Notes under the pieces: generated by a model
Seen by the model: the letters and a program-made list of their open reading frames with translations, nothing else
The model's database searches: none
What the model was told of the DNA's origin: nothing
Source: CAZVNZ01 sp964628515
Lineage (GTDB): Bacteria; Bacillota; Clostridia; Christensenellales; Christensenellaceae
Length of the DNA stretch: 64,000 bases
Direction of reading: 5' to 3'
NCBI GenBank assembly: GCA_964628515.1
Contig: CAZVNZ010000002.1
Coordinates: 1 to 64,000 of the forward strand
In this document: positions 16,346-25,801 of the stretch, piece after piece
Layout: every line of letters begins with the position of its first letter
Position numbering within the stretch: position 1 is the stretch's first letter
Made by a program: the position numbers and the translations under genes

Positions 16346-17416
16346 TTGGCAAAAGAAGGCACAGGTGGCGAAAGAACAGAACCGGCAACGCCTAAAAAGC
16401 GCCAGGAGGCGCGAGAAAAGGGAAATGTTGCCAAAAGTCAAGATTTAGTTGTAGCGGCATCCCTGCTTGCTATGTTTGCCGCACTTAAGGCCTTAGGGCC
16501 AACAATAGTAAACCAAGTAGGCGCTATGGCAAAAAGTTATTTAGGCGGTACAAACTTGCATTTGGGGGTAGTAACCTCCAGCGATTTTAGCGAAATTATG
16601 GCAACTATGGTATTTAACTTTATAAGTATTATGATACCCGTGCTTGCATTAGCCCTTGCGGTTGCCGTAGCCTTTAACGTAATACAGGTAGGGTTTTTGT
16701 TTTCCACAAAGGCACTTGCGGTAAACTTCGGTAGGATGAACCCCTTAGAAGGCATAAAACGAATGTTTTCCGTTACAGTTTTGGTGGAATTGTTAAAAAA
16801 CTCGGGAAAGGTTGCCGTTATAGGCATAATAATATATAATGAAATAGTAACCAATATGAATATGTTTCCGCTGATGATGACATCCGGGCTTGAGATATCC
16901 ATAGTAAAAATTGTGGATTTAATAATAAATGCGGCACTTAAGGTTATGGTGTTTCTTATGATAATTGCAGTAATAGACGTATTTTATCAACGTAAGAAAT
17001 ACGAAAAAGAACTGCGAATGAGCAAGCAGGAAGTAAAAATGGAGTATAAGTCCCAAGAGGGCGACCCCATGGTAAAAGGCAGAATTAAGCAAAAACAAAG
17101 GGAAATGTCAATGATGCGTATGATGCAGTCCGTACCGGATGCAGATGTAATCATAACAAACCCTACTCATTATGCCATAGCATTAAAATACGACGAAAAG
17201 GAAGGGGCGGCGCCAAAAGTTACCGCAAAAGGTAAGGATTTGGTGGCACAGCGCATTAAAGAAAAGGCAAAAGAGCATAATATAAAAATCGTGGAGGATA
17301 AACCACTTGCACGCAGTTTATATTTAAGTTGCGAAATTGGCGATTTTATCCCCGTAGAGATGTATCAGGCGGTAGCGGAGATACTTGCGGAAATTTTCAG
17401 AATGAGGAGGAAGTAA
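16346..17416 (+). CDS. flhB: Flagellar export switch protein FlhB
   Basis: FlhB sets the export substrate class and switches from rod/hook to filament proteins after self-cleavage. The protein (356 aa) has the N-terminal GERTEPATPKKRQEAREKG, four membrane helices, and a cytoplasmic domain with the self-cleavage site NPTH at about residues 272-275 (between N and P). The start is TTG 16346 after CAGGTGG at 16332-16338. The intact NPTH argues that the switch is functional, so an assembling hook is expected even though no hook genes lie nearby. Confidence 0.97.
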   Translation: MAKEGTGGERTEPATPKKRQEAREKGNVAKSQDLVVAASLLAMFAALKALGPTIVNQVGAMAKSYLGGTNLHLGVVTSSDFSEIMATMVFNFISIMIPVLALALAVAVAFNVIQVGFLFSTKALAVNFGRMNPLEGIKRMFSVTVLVELLKNSGKVAVIGIIIYNEIVTNMNMFPLMMTSGLEISIVKIVDLIINAALKVMVFLMIIAVIDVFYQRKKYEKELRMSKQEVKMEYKSQEGDPMVKGRIKQKQREMSMMRMMQSVPDADVIITNPTHYAIALKYDEKEGAAPKVTAKGKDLVAQRIKEKAKEHNIKIVEDKPLARSLYLSCEIGDFIPVEMYQAVAEILAEIFRMRRK

Positions 17417-17422
17417 TAAGCT

Positions 17423-19462
17423 ATGAAAATAAAAGATACTTTAATAGCAGGCGTAGTGCTACTTGTAGTGCTACTTATAATTTTACCTCTCCCCCCTCAA
17501 ATGCTGGATATTTTCCTGGTAATTAATATATCCACCTCTCTGCTTGTACTGCTAATGACGTTGTACGTCCACGAGCCTATGGATTTTGCAGGTTTCCCAC
17601 CCTTGCTGTTGATATTGACTCTGTTTAGATTAGGGCTAAACATTGCATCAACAAGACTAATACTTGGAAACGGCGGAGAAGCAGGCTCGGTTATTAAGGC
17701 CTTTGGTAGCTTTGCCACGGGGGATAACTTAATAGTTGGGGTTATTATATTTTTAATTATCGTTGTTATACAATTTGTGGTTATAACAAAAGGTGCAGAG
17801 CGTGTTGCAGAGGTTTCCGCTCGTTTTACCTTAGATGCAATGCCCGGAAAACAAATGGCAATAGATGCGGATTTAAACTCCGGTTTAATAGAAGAAGCAG
17901 TAGCAAGAGAGCGCAGAGAAAAAATTGCGGCAGAAGCGGAATTTTACGGTGCAATGGACGGCTCCAGTAAGTTTGTTAAGGGTGATGCCATTGTGGGTAT
18001 CTTAATTACCGTTATAAACATTGTGGGCGGTTTAATAATAGGCTTTACTTCCGGCACGGATGTACCTATGGAAAACATTTTGCAAACCTATACCATAGCT
18101 ACCATAGGTGATGGTTTGGTTAGCCAAATACCCGCACTTATGATTTCCACCGCAACGGGTATTATAGTAACAAGAGCGGCATCCAAAGAAAACTTGGGTG
18201 CGGACTTAACGGCACAGTTTTCCCGTCAACCCTATGTATTTATTATACTATCCATAATGCTTATAGTAATAAGTTTTATTCCCGGACTTCCAAAAGCACC
18301 TATTTTTGTAGTGGCAGGCATTATGTTTGTACTTGGGTTTATGCTAAACAGAGCATCAAAAGCCCCCGAAGAACAAGTGGTGGTAGACGACCAAACAGAA
18401 AAGGCGGCGGCGGAAAAACGCAAGCCGGAAAACGTTACCTCCCTTTTGCAAGTGGAGCTTATAGGCATAGAGTTAGGCTACGGGCTTGTACCCTTAGTAG
18501 ACGCAAGCCAAGGGGGAGATTTGCTGGAGCGTGTTGTTATGATACGTCGCCAATGCGCATTAGATTTAGGAATTATCGTACCTGTTATCAGAATAAGAGA
18601 TAATATTCAGCTAAATACCAACGAGTACGTTATAAAAATTAAAGGCATAGAAGTTGCAAAAGGGGAGGTTATGGTAGACCACATCATGGCACTTTCCACA
18701 AGCGAGGTTTTACAAACCATAGAGGGTATAGAAACGGTAGAGCCCACCTTTGGACTGCCTGCCATTTGGATACCGGAAAAGGACAGAGAAAAAGCGGAGC
18801 TTTTAGGGTATACTACAGTAGATGCACCCTCCGTAATTGCAACTCATTTAACCGAAACTATTAAACGACACAGCTTTGAGTTACTCAACCGCCAACAAGT
18901 GCAAACGCTGATAGACAACTTAAAAAACTCTCAACCTGCATTAGTGGAGGAAGTTGTACCCAAGTTGTTTTCTTTAGGAGAAATCCAAAAAATACTGGCA
19001 AATATGTTAAGAGAAAATATTTCCATAAGAGATATGGGCACAATTATAGAAACCTTAGGGGATTGCGGTACTATGATTCGAGATATTGATTTACTTACGG
19101 AGTACGTCAGAAAAAGCCTGTACAGGTCTATTTCTAAGCGGTTTATTCCTAATAATCATGCAAGGGTAATAACCTTAGACCCTAACTTAGAGCAGTTAAT
19201 CTCGGAAAAAACAAAACAAACAGAGCAAGGCACTTTTGTAGCTTTAGACCAAGAGCAAATACAGCGTATTTATATGAGTTTAAAGGCGGCAATAGAAAAT
19301 ATGAACAAGTTGGGCATTACACCCATAGTGCTAACCTCCCCCCTTGTGAGAAGGCAGTTTAAGAATTTAACGGCACAAATGATACCCGATTTGGTTGTGC
19401 TTTCCTATAACGAGTTAGATACAAGTGTGGAAGTATACTCGGATGGGGTTGTGGGTATTTAA
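17423..19462 (+). CDS. flhA: Flagellar export gate protein FlhA
   Basis: FlhA forms the nonameric ring that receives chaperone-substrate complexes and uses the proton motive force. The protein (679 aa) has about eight membrane helices to residue 310, including the FHIPEP-type loop RFTLDAMPGKQMAIDADLNS around residue 135-155, then a large cytoplasmic domain with GYGLVPLVD near 350. It starts at ATG 17423 after GAGGAGG. Length and all landmarks are normal. Confidence 0.97.
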   Translation: MKIKDTLIAGVVLLVVLLIILPLPPQMLDIFLVINISTSLLVLLMTLYVHEPMDFAGFPPLLLILTLFRLGLNIASTRLILGNGGEAGSVIKAFGSFATGDNLIVGVIIFLIIVVIQFVVITKGAERVAEVSARFTLDAMPGKQMAIDADLNSGLIEEAVARERREKIAAEAEFYGAMDGSSKFVKGDAIVGILITVINIVGGLIIGFTSGTDVPMENILQTYTIATIGDGLVSQIPALMISTATGIIVTRAASKENLGADLTAQFSRQPYVFIILSIMLIVISFIPGLPKAPIFVVAGIMFVLGFMLNRASKAPEEQVVVDDQTEKAAAEKRKPENVTSLLQVELIGIELGYGLVPLVDASQGGDLLERVVMIRRQCALDLGIIVPVIRIRDNIQLNTNEYVIKIKGIEVAKGEVMVDHIMALSTSEVLQTIEGIETVEPTFGLPAIWIPEKDREKAELLGYTTVDAPSVIATHLTETIKRHSFELLNRQQVQTLIDNLKNSQPALVEEVVPKLFSLGEIQKILANMLRENISIRDMGTIIETLGDCGTMIRDIDLLTEYVRKSLYRSISKRFIPNNHARVITLDPNLEQLISEKTKQTEQGTFVALDQEQIQRIYMSLKAAIENMNKLGITPIVLTSPLVRRQFKNLTAQMIPDLVVLSYNELDTSVEVYSDGVVGI

Positions 19463-19496
19463 AGTAAGACAGTATTATAGTTAAGAGGTACATAAA

Positions 19497-20738
19497 ATGG
19501 AGCTAAAAAAGTTTTATGCGGAAAACATGCAAGAGGCATTAAAACAAATTAAAACAGAAATAGGGCCGGATGCCGTAATAATAAGCAGTAAGATGGTTAA
19601 GCAAAAAAAAGGCTTAGCAGGTCTTTTTGCAAAAAAAGTTATAGAAGTTGTGGTAAGCTATGATAATACCGCAACCAAAAAAAAGCCTCAATACAACACC
19701 AATACTTTTGCAAAGCAAACGGCATTTACAAACCCGCTACCTAACTATAATCCCTATGTTACCCAAAAACCAAACACAGAGTTTCCAAATTTAAACAGCT
19801 TTCCCGAGCAAAAGGAAACTATGGCGGAAATACTGGAAAAATCTTTAAGGAAAAACGACGATAGTGCAACTAAAATAGAAGAATTAGACGAAAGCATAGG
19901 CGAAATTAAAGAACTGCTACACAAATTTAACGAAAAGGTAGGGCAATACAACGAAGAAATCGCACCTAAATATACAGGAGAGGTGCAAGAAATATACAGA
20001 CAGCTTTTAGATAATTATGTGGAAAAGGAGCTGTCCCAAGAAATTGCGTCAAACACAGACGAAATTGCAACAAGGCTAAATGCACAGCCAAAAGAGGTTG
20101 TAAAAAGTGTACTTTTTGACTTATTTGGAAAACCTCAACCAATACAGCTAACCAAATTTAAGCGCAGGGTTATCATGCTTATAGGTCCGACAGGTGTGGG
20201 CAAAACCACAACACTTGTAAAGTTGGCTTCCCATATGGTTGTTACAAAAAAGCTAAAGGTGGGTATTATTAATACAGATGTGTATCGTGTTGCGGCGCAG
20301 GAGCATTTAAAGGCGTATTGCGAAATACTAAATACTCCGCTAATAACCATATACCAACCGGAAGAAATTAAAGATGCTTTAGATGCTATGCTCACAATGG
20401 ACGTAGTGTTTATAGATACTGCAGGCAGAGTTTCCAACGACGAGGAATACCAAAAGGAAATAAAAGCCCTTGCAGACTCAGGAGAAATAGACGATATTTA
20501 CCTAACGCTAAATGCGTCTACCTCCGATGTTGTACTTAAAAGTGTAATTGAAAACTATGCCTTTATTAAAAAGCACAACATCATAATTACAAAAATAGAC
20601 GAAATCAACAAAAAAGGGGTATTATTGTATATTGCAAAAATAAGCAAACGCCCGATATCCTACCTAACCAACGGGCAGGGAGTTCCCGATGATATTGTGG
20701 AGTTTAAGCCCGAAGAAGTTATAAACTCTATGTTTTAG
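19497..20738 (+). CDS. flhF: Flagellar placement GTPase FlhF (SRP-type)
   Basis: FlhF is an SRP-family GTPase that sets where flagella are built and is switched off by FlhG. The protein (413 aa) has a basic N-terminal B domain, a long low-complexity linker, and an NG domain from about residue 160. The NG domain shows GPTGVGKTTTLVKLA near 230, DTAGR near 305 and TKIDE near 365. It starts at ATG 19497 after AAGAGG. flhG follows after 8 bases, as in most flagellated Firmicutes. Confidence 0.95.
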   Translation: MELKKFYAENMQEALKQIKTEIGPDAVIISSKMVKQKKGLAGLFAKKVIEVVVSYDNTATKKKPQYNTNTFAKQTAFTNPLPNYNPYVTQKPNTEFPNLNSFPEQKETMAEILEKSLRKNDDSATKIEELDESIGEIKELLHKFNEKVGQYNEEIAPKYTGEVQEIYRQLLDNYVEKELSQEIASNTDEIATRLNAQPKEVVKSVLFDLFGKPQPIQLTKFKRRVIMLIGPTGVGKTTTLVKLASHMVVTKKLKVGIINTDVYRVAAQEHLKAYCEILNTPLITIYQPEEIKDALDAMLTMDVVFIDTAGRVSNDEEYQKEIKALADSGEIDDIYLTLNASTSDVVLKSVIENYAFIKKHNIIITKIDEINKKGVLLYIAKISKRPISYLTNGQGVPDDIVEFKPEEVINSMF

Positions 20739-20746
20739 GAGAACAA

Positions 20747-21619
20747 ATGGAAGATCAAGCACAGAGGCTAAGACATTTAGTTAAAGGAATTAACGAAAAA
20801 AGCGAAGATAGAGGTTGCAAAATAATTACTGTAACAAGCGGTAAAGGAGGCGTCGGAAAAACAAGCTTTACTGTAAATTTTGCTTTGGCACTTGCAAAAT
20901 TAGGTAAAAGCGTTGTAATTATAGATGCAGACTTCGGATTCTCCAATGTTAATTTGCTTTTAGGTAAGACACCAAAGTATGATATGGGGCATGTTGTACG
21001 AGGAGAAAAACGCTTAGACGAAGTTATAGAAATTTGTTTTGAGAGGGTAAGATATATTTCCGGAGGCGCAGGCGTTGACGAGCTTATGAATATTCCCGAG
21101 GAAAAACTAAAAAAACTTATTGCTCAACTTGTGGTTTTAGAAAAAAATACAGATTATATTTTCTTTGACACGGCGGCAGGTATGGATAATGCCATACTAA
21201 AGCTAATAGACGCAAGCGACGAAACAATACTTTTGCTGACACCCGAGCCTACATCAATTATGGATGCTTATGTAGTGCTTAAAAGTGCCGCATCCCTTAG
21301 CGAAAAACCGCAAATAAGGATATTGGTAAACAAGGTAAGGTCTGAGCAAGAAGCAGTTACGACGGTAAAAAATTTTTCATCGGTAGTAAACAAATTCTTA
21401 AACTACGATTTAAATTTACTCGGCTATATTTCTAACGACGAAACTGTTACACGGTCTATATCCGCACTGATTCCTCATTACTTAAATTCCCCAAACAGCA
21501 TTAGTACAAGACAAACAGAGCAGATTGCCGCTAAATATATAAATATAGTGGCACAGGAAAACAGGACACAAGGATTTAGAAGGTTTTTAAGCCGATTTAT
21601 TAGGAGGAAAGATAATTAA
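20747..21619 (+). CDS. flhG: Flagellar number ATPase FlhG (MinD-like)
   Basis: FlhG (YlxH) is a ParA/MinD-type ATPase that stimulates FlhF GTPase and limits flagellar number. The protein (290 aa) opens with a conserved short helix carrying QAQRLR (residues 4-9), the FlhF-activating region type. The deviant Walker A SGKGGVGKTS follows near residue 30, then DADFGFSN near 60 and DTAAG near 143. The C-terminus is basic and amphipathic (FRRFLSRFIRRK), which fits membrane binding. Its TAA stop shares one base with the ATG of the PilZ gene. Confidence 0.94.
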   Translation: MEDQAQRLRHLVKGINEKSEDRGCKIITVTSGKGGVGKTSFTVNFALALAKLGKSVVIIDADFGFSNVNLLLGKTPKYDMGHVVRGEKRLDEVIEICFERVRYISGGAGVDELMNIPEEKLKKLIAQLVVLEKNTDYIFFDTAAGMDNAILKLIDASDETILLLTPEPTSIMDAYVVLKSAASLSEKPQIRILVNKVRSEQEAVTTVKNFSSVVNKFLNYDLNLLGYISNDETVTRSISALIPHYLNSPNSISTRQTEQIAAKYINIVAQENRTQGFRRFLSRFIRRKDN

Positions 21620-22251
21620 TGGCTAAAGAGAATAGCGTTATTTTAGGTGGCCTTCTCCTTATTGAGATGCCGGAGTTCGGCAATTTTACTGCACGGGTGC
21701 AAATTGTAGAAGGAAAAACAATTTGGACGCAGTATTATCTTAATCAATATTTGAACAAAATGGATTATTATGGTAGAATAGTACACATAAAGTGCTACTT
21801 CGAAGGAAATTATTATGTTTTTGATGCTATAACAGAAAAAAATGAAATTGTAGACGGTTTGCTAATGTGTAAACTAACCAGAACTACCGAAATAGATAGA
21901 ATACAACGCAGAGATTCTTTCAGAGTGCAGTTGTTATTCGATGTTCATTACAAGATTAAGGGTACAGAGGATGATTTTAAAGCCACAAAGGGCGTAGATA
22001 TTTCCGAGGCGGGAATGGCTATGAATTCCAAAACACAATTACCTAAAGACACGGTACTGGATATTGTTTTTACAATAGAAGATACCAACTATCAAATGTC
22101 CGCAATAGTTATGCGCTCCATTGCAAAACTTGTGGGTAAGGACGAAATAGTAAAAGTCGGGCTTAAATTTTTAGATGCAAGCAGCGTTCAAATTAAAGAG
22201 CTAAGGCGCTTTGTATATAAACAGCAATTAAAATCAAGAGTTGTAAATTGA
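21619..22251 (+). CDS. PilZ domain c-di-GMP receptor (YcgR/DgrA-like)
   Basis: A 210 aa cytoplasmic protein with an N-terminal YcgR-type beta domain (residues about 5-90) and a C-terminal PilZ domain. The c-di-GMP contact motifs are both present: RRDSFR near residue 96 (RxxxR) and DISEAGMAM near 127 (DxSxxG). Proteins of this build bind c-di-GMP and slow the flagellar motor. It overlaps flhG by one base and precedes fliA, where B. subtilis has the cheB-cheA-cheW-cheC-cheD genes. I infer a motility brake tied to the operon. Confidence 0.88.
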   Translation: MAKENSVILGGLLLIEMPEFGNFTARVQIVEGKTIWTQYYLNQYLNKMDYYGRIVHIKCYFEGNYYVFDAITEKNEIVDGLLMCKLTRTTEIDRIQRRDSFRVQLLFDVHYKIKGTEDDFKATKGVDISEAGMAMNSKTQLPKDTVLDIVFTIEDTNYQMSAIVMRSIAKLVGKDEIVKVGLKFLDASSVQIKELRRFVYKQQLKSRVVN

Positions 22252-22280
22252 GTTTATTGCCTAAGGAGGATTGATTATCC

Positions 22281-23057
22281 GTGCAGACCACAGAGACTAA
22301 AGTATCTGCGGATACTTTATGGGAGAATTACTTAAACGATAAAAGTATAGAAAACAAAAACAACTTACTTACCCATTATTTATATTTAGTCAGAAAGGTT
22401 GTTTTAAGGATGATGCCGGCGTACAGAAGCCACAGCGATTACGACGACTTACTGAGTAGCGGTGTGCTTGGGCTTATGGATGCCGTAAATAAATTTGACA
22501 GTTTAAGAAATGTAAAGTTTGAGTCTTATGCGGTACTTAGGATTAAAGGCGAAATACTGGACTACCTTAGAAAACAAGACTGGGTTTCTAACAGTATGCG
22601 CCAAAAAATAAAGAAAGTACGTGCAGTGTTTGACGAACTTGCTTTAAAAAAAGGCAGAGAGGTTACGGCAACAGAGGTTGCAAAGGAGCTTGGCTGGAGT
22701 TTAAAGCAGGTTCAAGACACACTGGACGACGAATACTCCCACAACATTATTTATTTTGAAAATGCGGTTACCTCCAACATTTCGGAGGATACCTTTAAAC
22801 TTATAGATACAGTAAAGGACAATGCGGTAGACAGCTCTCCCGAGCAAAGTTTGGACAAAAAGGAGATGCTTGTGGCACTAACCCAAGTTTTAGACACCCT
22901 ACCCCAGCAAGAAAGGACGGTAATAGAGCTTTACTATACAGAAGAGCTGTTACTTAAAGAAATTGCACAGGTGCTCAACGTTACGGAGTCAAGAGTCTCC
23001 CAAATACATTCTAAAGCGCTAAAACGCATACGAGTGGCTTTGGAAAAGGACATATAA
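22281..23057 (+). CDS. fliA: Motility sigma factor (FliA/SigD, sigma-28 type)
   Basis: This sigma factor directs RNA polymerase to late flagellar and chemotaxis promoters. The protein (258 aa) has region 2 (DYDDLLSSGVLGLMDAVNKF near residue 54, then VKFESYAVLRIKGEILDYLR), region 3 near 115-140, and region 4 (ELYYTEELLLKEIAQVLNV, then SRVSQIHSKALKRIR). It starts at GTG 22281 after AAGGAGGA at 22263-22270. No anti-sigma FlgM is present in the window. Confidence 0.95.
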   Translation: MQTTETKVSADTLWENYLNDKSIENKNNLLTHYLYLVRKVVLRMMPAYRSHSDYDDLLSSGVLGLMDAVNKFDSLRNVKFESYAVLRIKGEILDYLRKQDWVSNSMRQKIKKVRAVFDELALKKGREVTATEVAKELGWSLKQVQDTLDDEYSHNIIYFENAVTSNISEDTFKLIDTVKDNAVDSSPEQSLDKKEMLVALTQVLDTLPQQERTVIELYYTEELLLKEIAQVLNVTESRVSQIHSKALKRIRVALEKDI

Positions 23058-23073
23058 TGGGAGGAGGTTGCAA

Positions 23074-24723
23074 ATGGATACAGATAACACGCAGGTAACA
23101 GAAAAAACTAATACGAAGGAAAAATGCGACGGCAGTTATATCCTAAACTATACGGAAGAAGGAGTTTTTTTAAACATAATTCCCGCTAAAAACGGTGGAA
23201 AAGCAATAGACACACGGGAAATTATTATGTATATTAAGCGCAAAAATTTAGAAAATGCGGATATGCGTAAAATAACTACTATGATAACCTCCGGTAGCGA
23301 AGAAAACGATAAAATCGCTTTGGCTCAAGAAGAAAAAATTCTTGACGAAGGGATAGAAGTGGATTTCTCCCAAGGCAAGATGGAAGCTTATTTAGAGCTT
23401 TTAAAAGGGGAGGAAAAGGGCAAGATTCTATCTAAAGAAGAAATACTCAAAGAAATAAAGGAAACTTATAACGTAACTTACGGTTTAGTTTTGGAAAATA
23501 TTGACGATATAATTAATAACAGGAAATATAACCATAAAACTTTAATTGCAAAGGGTAAATTTGCAGTAGACGGAGAAAACGGTAAACTTAGCTTTCAATT
23601 TGAGGCAGACACCTCAAACCGTCCTAAATTTCAAACAAAAGAGGACGGAAAGTTAGATTTCAGAACACTAAACAACATACAAAATGTTACAAAAGACCAA
23701 GTGCTGATTATACGCATACCCGCAACGGATGGGGAAAACGGCTTTGACGTTTGCGGTAAGGAAATAACGGCAAAAAGGGGCAAAGAAGCCATGATGCCCG
23801 GTGGAAAAAATGTCTATTTAAGCGACGACCACCTAACGATGTTTAGTGCAACGGACGGCAGGGTGGAGTATGTATCGGGCAAAGTAGTAGTATCTCAAGC
23901 CTACGAAATAAACGGAAATTTGGATTTGTCCGTGGGAAACGTAGATTTCCCCGGGGATGTAATAGTAAAAGGCAAAGTAACCTCCGGTTTTAGCATAATT
24001 GCAGGGGGCAACATAACTGTTGGCGGTTTGTGCGAAGGCGCAACCTTGCGAAGCGAGGGCAGTATATTTTTAAAAGGTGGCATACAAGGCGGTGGCAAGG
24101 GGCTTATAATAGCCAAAAAGGATGTAATAGCAAAGTTTATAGAGCGTGCCACGGTAGAGGCAGAGCAAAAGGTAGTCTCCGATTTTATACTGCACAGCAA
24201 GGTAATGTGCGAGGGTTGTATAGAAGTAATAACCAACAAAGGCATAGTGCTTGGTGGCAGTATAAGTGCTTGCGACTACATAGCGGCCAAATTCGTAGGT
24301 GCAGACTCCGGTATAGCAACGGAGATAACTTTAGGCGTATCCCCCAAAAAAAGAGAAACCTACCAAGCCACCATGCAGCGTATGGAGCTGGTAAACAACG
24401 CAATACAAAGGATAGAGCTGTCTTTACATTCCACGTTAAGCTCGGTAGCCTCCATAAAAAATGCACAGGCAAGAATAGATATAACAACTAAGTTGATGAC
24501 ACTAAAAACGGAGTATGCAGAACTCAAAAAAACCTTCGAGGAAATAGACTACCAAATAAACAACGCAAGCGACGGGCAAATACACATATTAGGAGAGATT
24601 TATCCCGGAGTAAAAGTAGCAATAGGCTCTCACTTTTTAGCGGTAAGAGAAAACGAAAAATACGTTACATATAAGGTAGAGGAAGGAGATATCTCAAGAT
24701 TGCCTTGCAAGTTTAAGGCATAA
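23074..24723 (+). CDS. FapA family polymerase-like polyanion-binding protein (DUF342)
   Basis: A 549 aa protein of the DUF342/FapA family, identified by the Gly-rich parallel beta-helix core from about residue 235 to 410 (VIVKGKVTSGFSIIAGGNIT, GGIQGGGKGLIIAKKDVIAK) and the coiled coil that follows it (about 430-500). The family occurs widely in flagellated Firmicutes next to the motility sigma gene, and it is a structural or assembly factor of unclear action. The start is ATG 23074 with GAGGAGG at 23061-23067; a TTG at 23068 overlaps that site. Confidence 0.85.
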   Translation: MDTDNTQVTEKTNTKEKCDGSYILNYTEEGVFLNIIPAKNGGKAIDTREIIMYIKRKNLENADMRKITTMITSGSEENDKIALAQEEKILDEGIEVDFSQGKMEAYLELLKGEEKGKILSKEEILKEIKETYNVTYGLVLENIDDIINNRKYNHKTLIAKGKFAVDGENGKLSFQFEADTSNRPKFQTKEDGKLDFRTLNNIQNVTKDQVLIIRIPATDGENGFDVCGKEITAKRGKEAMMPGGKNVYLSDDHLTMFSATDGRVEYVSGKVVVSQAYEINGNLDLSVGNVDFPGDVIVKGKVTSGFSIIAGGNITVGGLCEGATLRSEGSIFLKGGIQGGGKGLIIAKKDVIAKFIERATVEAEQKVVSDFILHSKVMCEGCIEVITNKGIVLGGSISACDYIAAKFVGADSGIATEITLGVSPKKRETYQATMQRMELVNNAIQRIELSLHSTLSSVASIKNAQARIDITTKLMTLKTEYAELKKTFEEIDYQINNASDGQIHILGEIYPGVKVAIGSHFLAVRENEKYVTYKVEEGDISRLPCKFKA

Positions 24724-24766
24724 CAAACAGTAGTAGTGTGGCAAAGCCATACAAAGTAAAGCACTG

Positions 24767-24782
24767 TATCCCGTTTGGGATA
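24767..24782 (+). other. Short hairpin ahead of the 24801 gene
   Basis: TATCCC at 24767-24772 pairs with GGGATA at 24777-24782 around GTTT. It is followed by an A-run, not a T-run, so it is not a terminator for the flagellar operon. It ends a few bases before the GAAGGTGA ribosome binding site of the next gene and may be a processing or stability element. Confidence 0.35.
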
Positions 24783-24800
24783 AAAAAAGAAGGTGATTTT

Positions 24801-25184
24801 ATGATAAAAGGCATAGATGCTCAAATAATGATGCAACGAGCAACGGATTATTCTAAAATTGCATCCGAGCAACTTAGCAGTTTGGAGCATGCAAAGGAGT
24901 TTGCCCAAAAATTAGAGCAAGAGCGAGCAAACCATTTGAATGTCTCTGTATCCCAGCTTGAAAAAGCATTAAAAAAAGATGTACACAAAGAAAAAAATGA
25001 CGACGGCAAGAAGAAAAAACACGGGCACGGAAGTATAGACGACGAAGATTTTGGGGAGACGGAAGGCATTAGAGAAGAGGACGAATACGATATTTTTAAC
25101 AGTAAAAACGAAATGCTTCCCGAAAGCAAGTTAAAGGTAATGCCCTCAAGAGAGCTTGGAGTTTCAATAGATATAGATGCGTAA
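24801..25184 (+). CDS. Small flagellar-operon protein of unknown function
   Basis: A 127 aa protein that I cannot assign. The N-terminal half (residues 1-60) is predicted helical: IDAQIMMQRATDYSKIASEQ followed by a Glu/Gln-rich stretch with coiled-coil character. A Lys/His/Gly-rich hinge (KKKKHGHG) and a very acidic region follow, and then the C-terminus LGVSIDIDA. There is no membrane segment. ATG 24801 has GAAGGTGA just upstream; an in-frame GTG at 24738 would add 21 residues without a good site. It lies between the fapA-like gene and swrB on the same strand, so a role in flagellar assembly or its control is likely but unproven. Confidence 0.75.
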   Translation: MIKGIDAQIMMQRATDYSKIASEQLSSLEHAKEFAQKLEQERANHLNVSVSQLEKALKKDVHKEKNDDGKKKKHGHGSIDDEDFGETEGIREEDEYDIFNSKNEMLPESKLKVMPSRELGVSIDIDA

Positions 25185-25199
25185 AAAGAGGTATAATTA

Positions 25200-25796
25200 A
25201 TGGGTCTTGAATATTATATGTTTGCAATATTTGTTTTTGTGTTAGTAGTAATAGTAGCGCTACTTGTAATTAAAGGTATGCAAAAAAACAAAAGCAGACA
25301 AATGGCGGAAATGGAAGAAAAAGAAAGAAAAATAATGATGATGTACACCGAGGTAGAAGAGTTTTTGGAAGGTGTAGAAGAATATATGGGCAGAAGTAAA
25401 GAAGAATTAGAGCAACAAAGGCTTATAATAAACAAAGAACTTGTGGAAATGCGCAAAATGAGTGCGGTTATTTCTGATAAAATAAAGGACATAAATACTA
25501 AAACTGTTATTAAAAAACAAAATATTATTCCACGAGAAAATATCTCGGATATGGGCGAGGCACATTTAGCGGTAGCTAAAGTGGCAGAATCTGCAAAAAG
25601 TAATGTAGCGGATGGTAAAATGGAAATAATACAAGTACAATCGGAAGACAAACGCAAAATGCGTTTAGTAGCAATGGATATGAACAGAAAGGGCATACCA
25701 TTAGAAAAAATTGCCGAAGAGCTTAAAATCTCAAAAGGAGAGGTGGGCTTTATGCTTAGCCTTAAATTTCAAAACCTTCAACAAGCGGCGGAATAA
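25200..25796 (+). CDS. swrB: SwrB-like membrane-anchored flagellar protein (DUF6115-type)
   Basis: The protein (198 aa) has one N-terminal membrane helix (MFAIFVFVLVVIVALLVIKG, residues 6-25), a coiled-coil stretch to about residue 100, and a C-terminal HTH-like motif (RKGIPLEKIAEELKISKGEV near 163-182). This layout is that of B. subtilis SwrB/YlxL, which aids basal-body type III export activation, and the place after fliA and near the operon end agrees. The sequence itself is variable, so the symbol rests on layout and position. Its stop is 5 bases from the stop of the convergent regulator gene. Confidence 0.72.
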   Translation: MGLEYYMFAIFVFVLVVIVALLVIKGMQKNKSRQMAEMEEKERKIMMMYTEVEEFLEGVEEYMGRSKEELEQQRLIINKELVEMRKMSAVISDKIKDINTKTVIKKQNIIPRENISDMGEAHLAVAKVAESAKSNVADGKMEIIQVQSEDKRKMRLVAMDMNRKGIPLEKIAEELKISKGEVGFMLSLKFQNLQQAAE

Positions 25797-25801
25797 TTGG
25801 G

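Noticed and set aside
24767..24782. Terminator within the flagellar operon
   Set aside because: The hairpin is followed by an A-run on the + strand, and on the minus strand it is followed by mixed sequence, so neither direction has a U-run after the stem.
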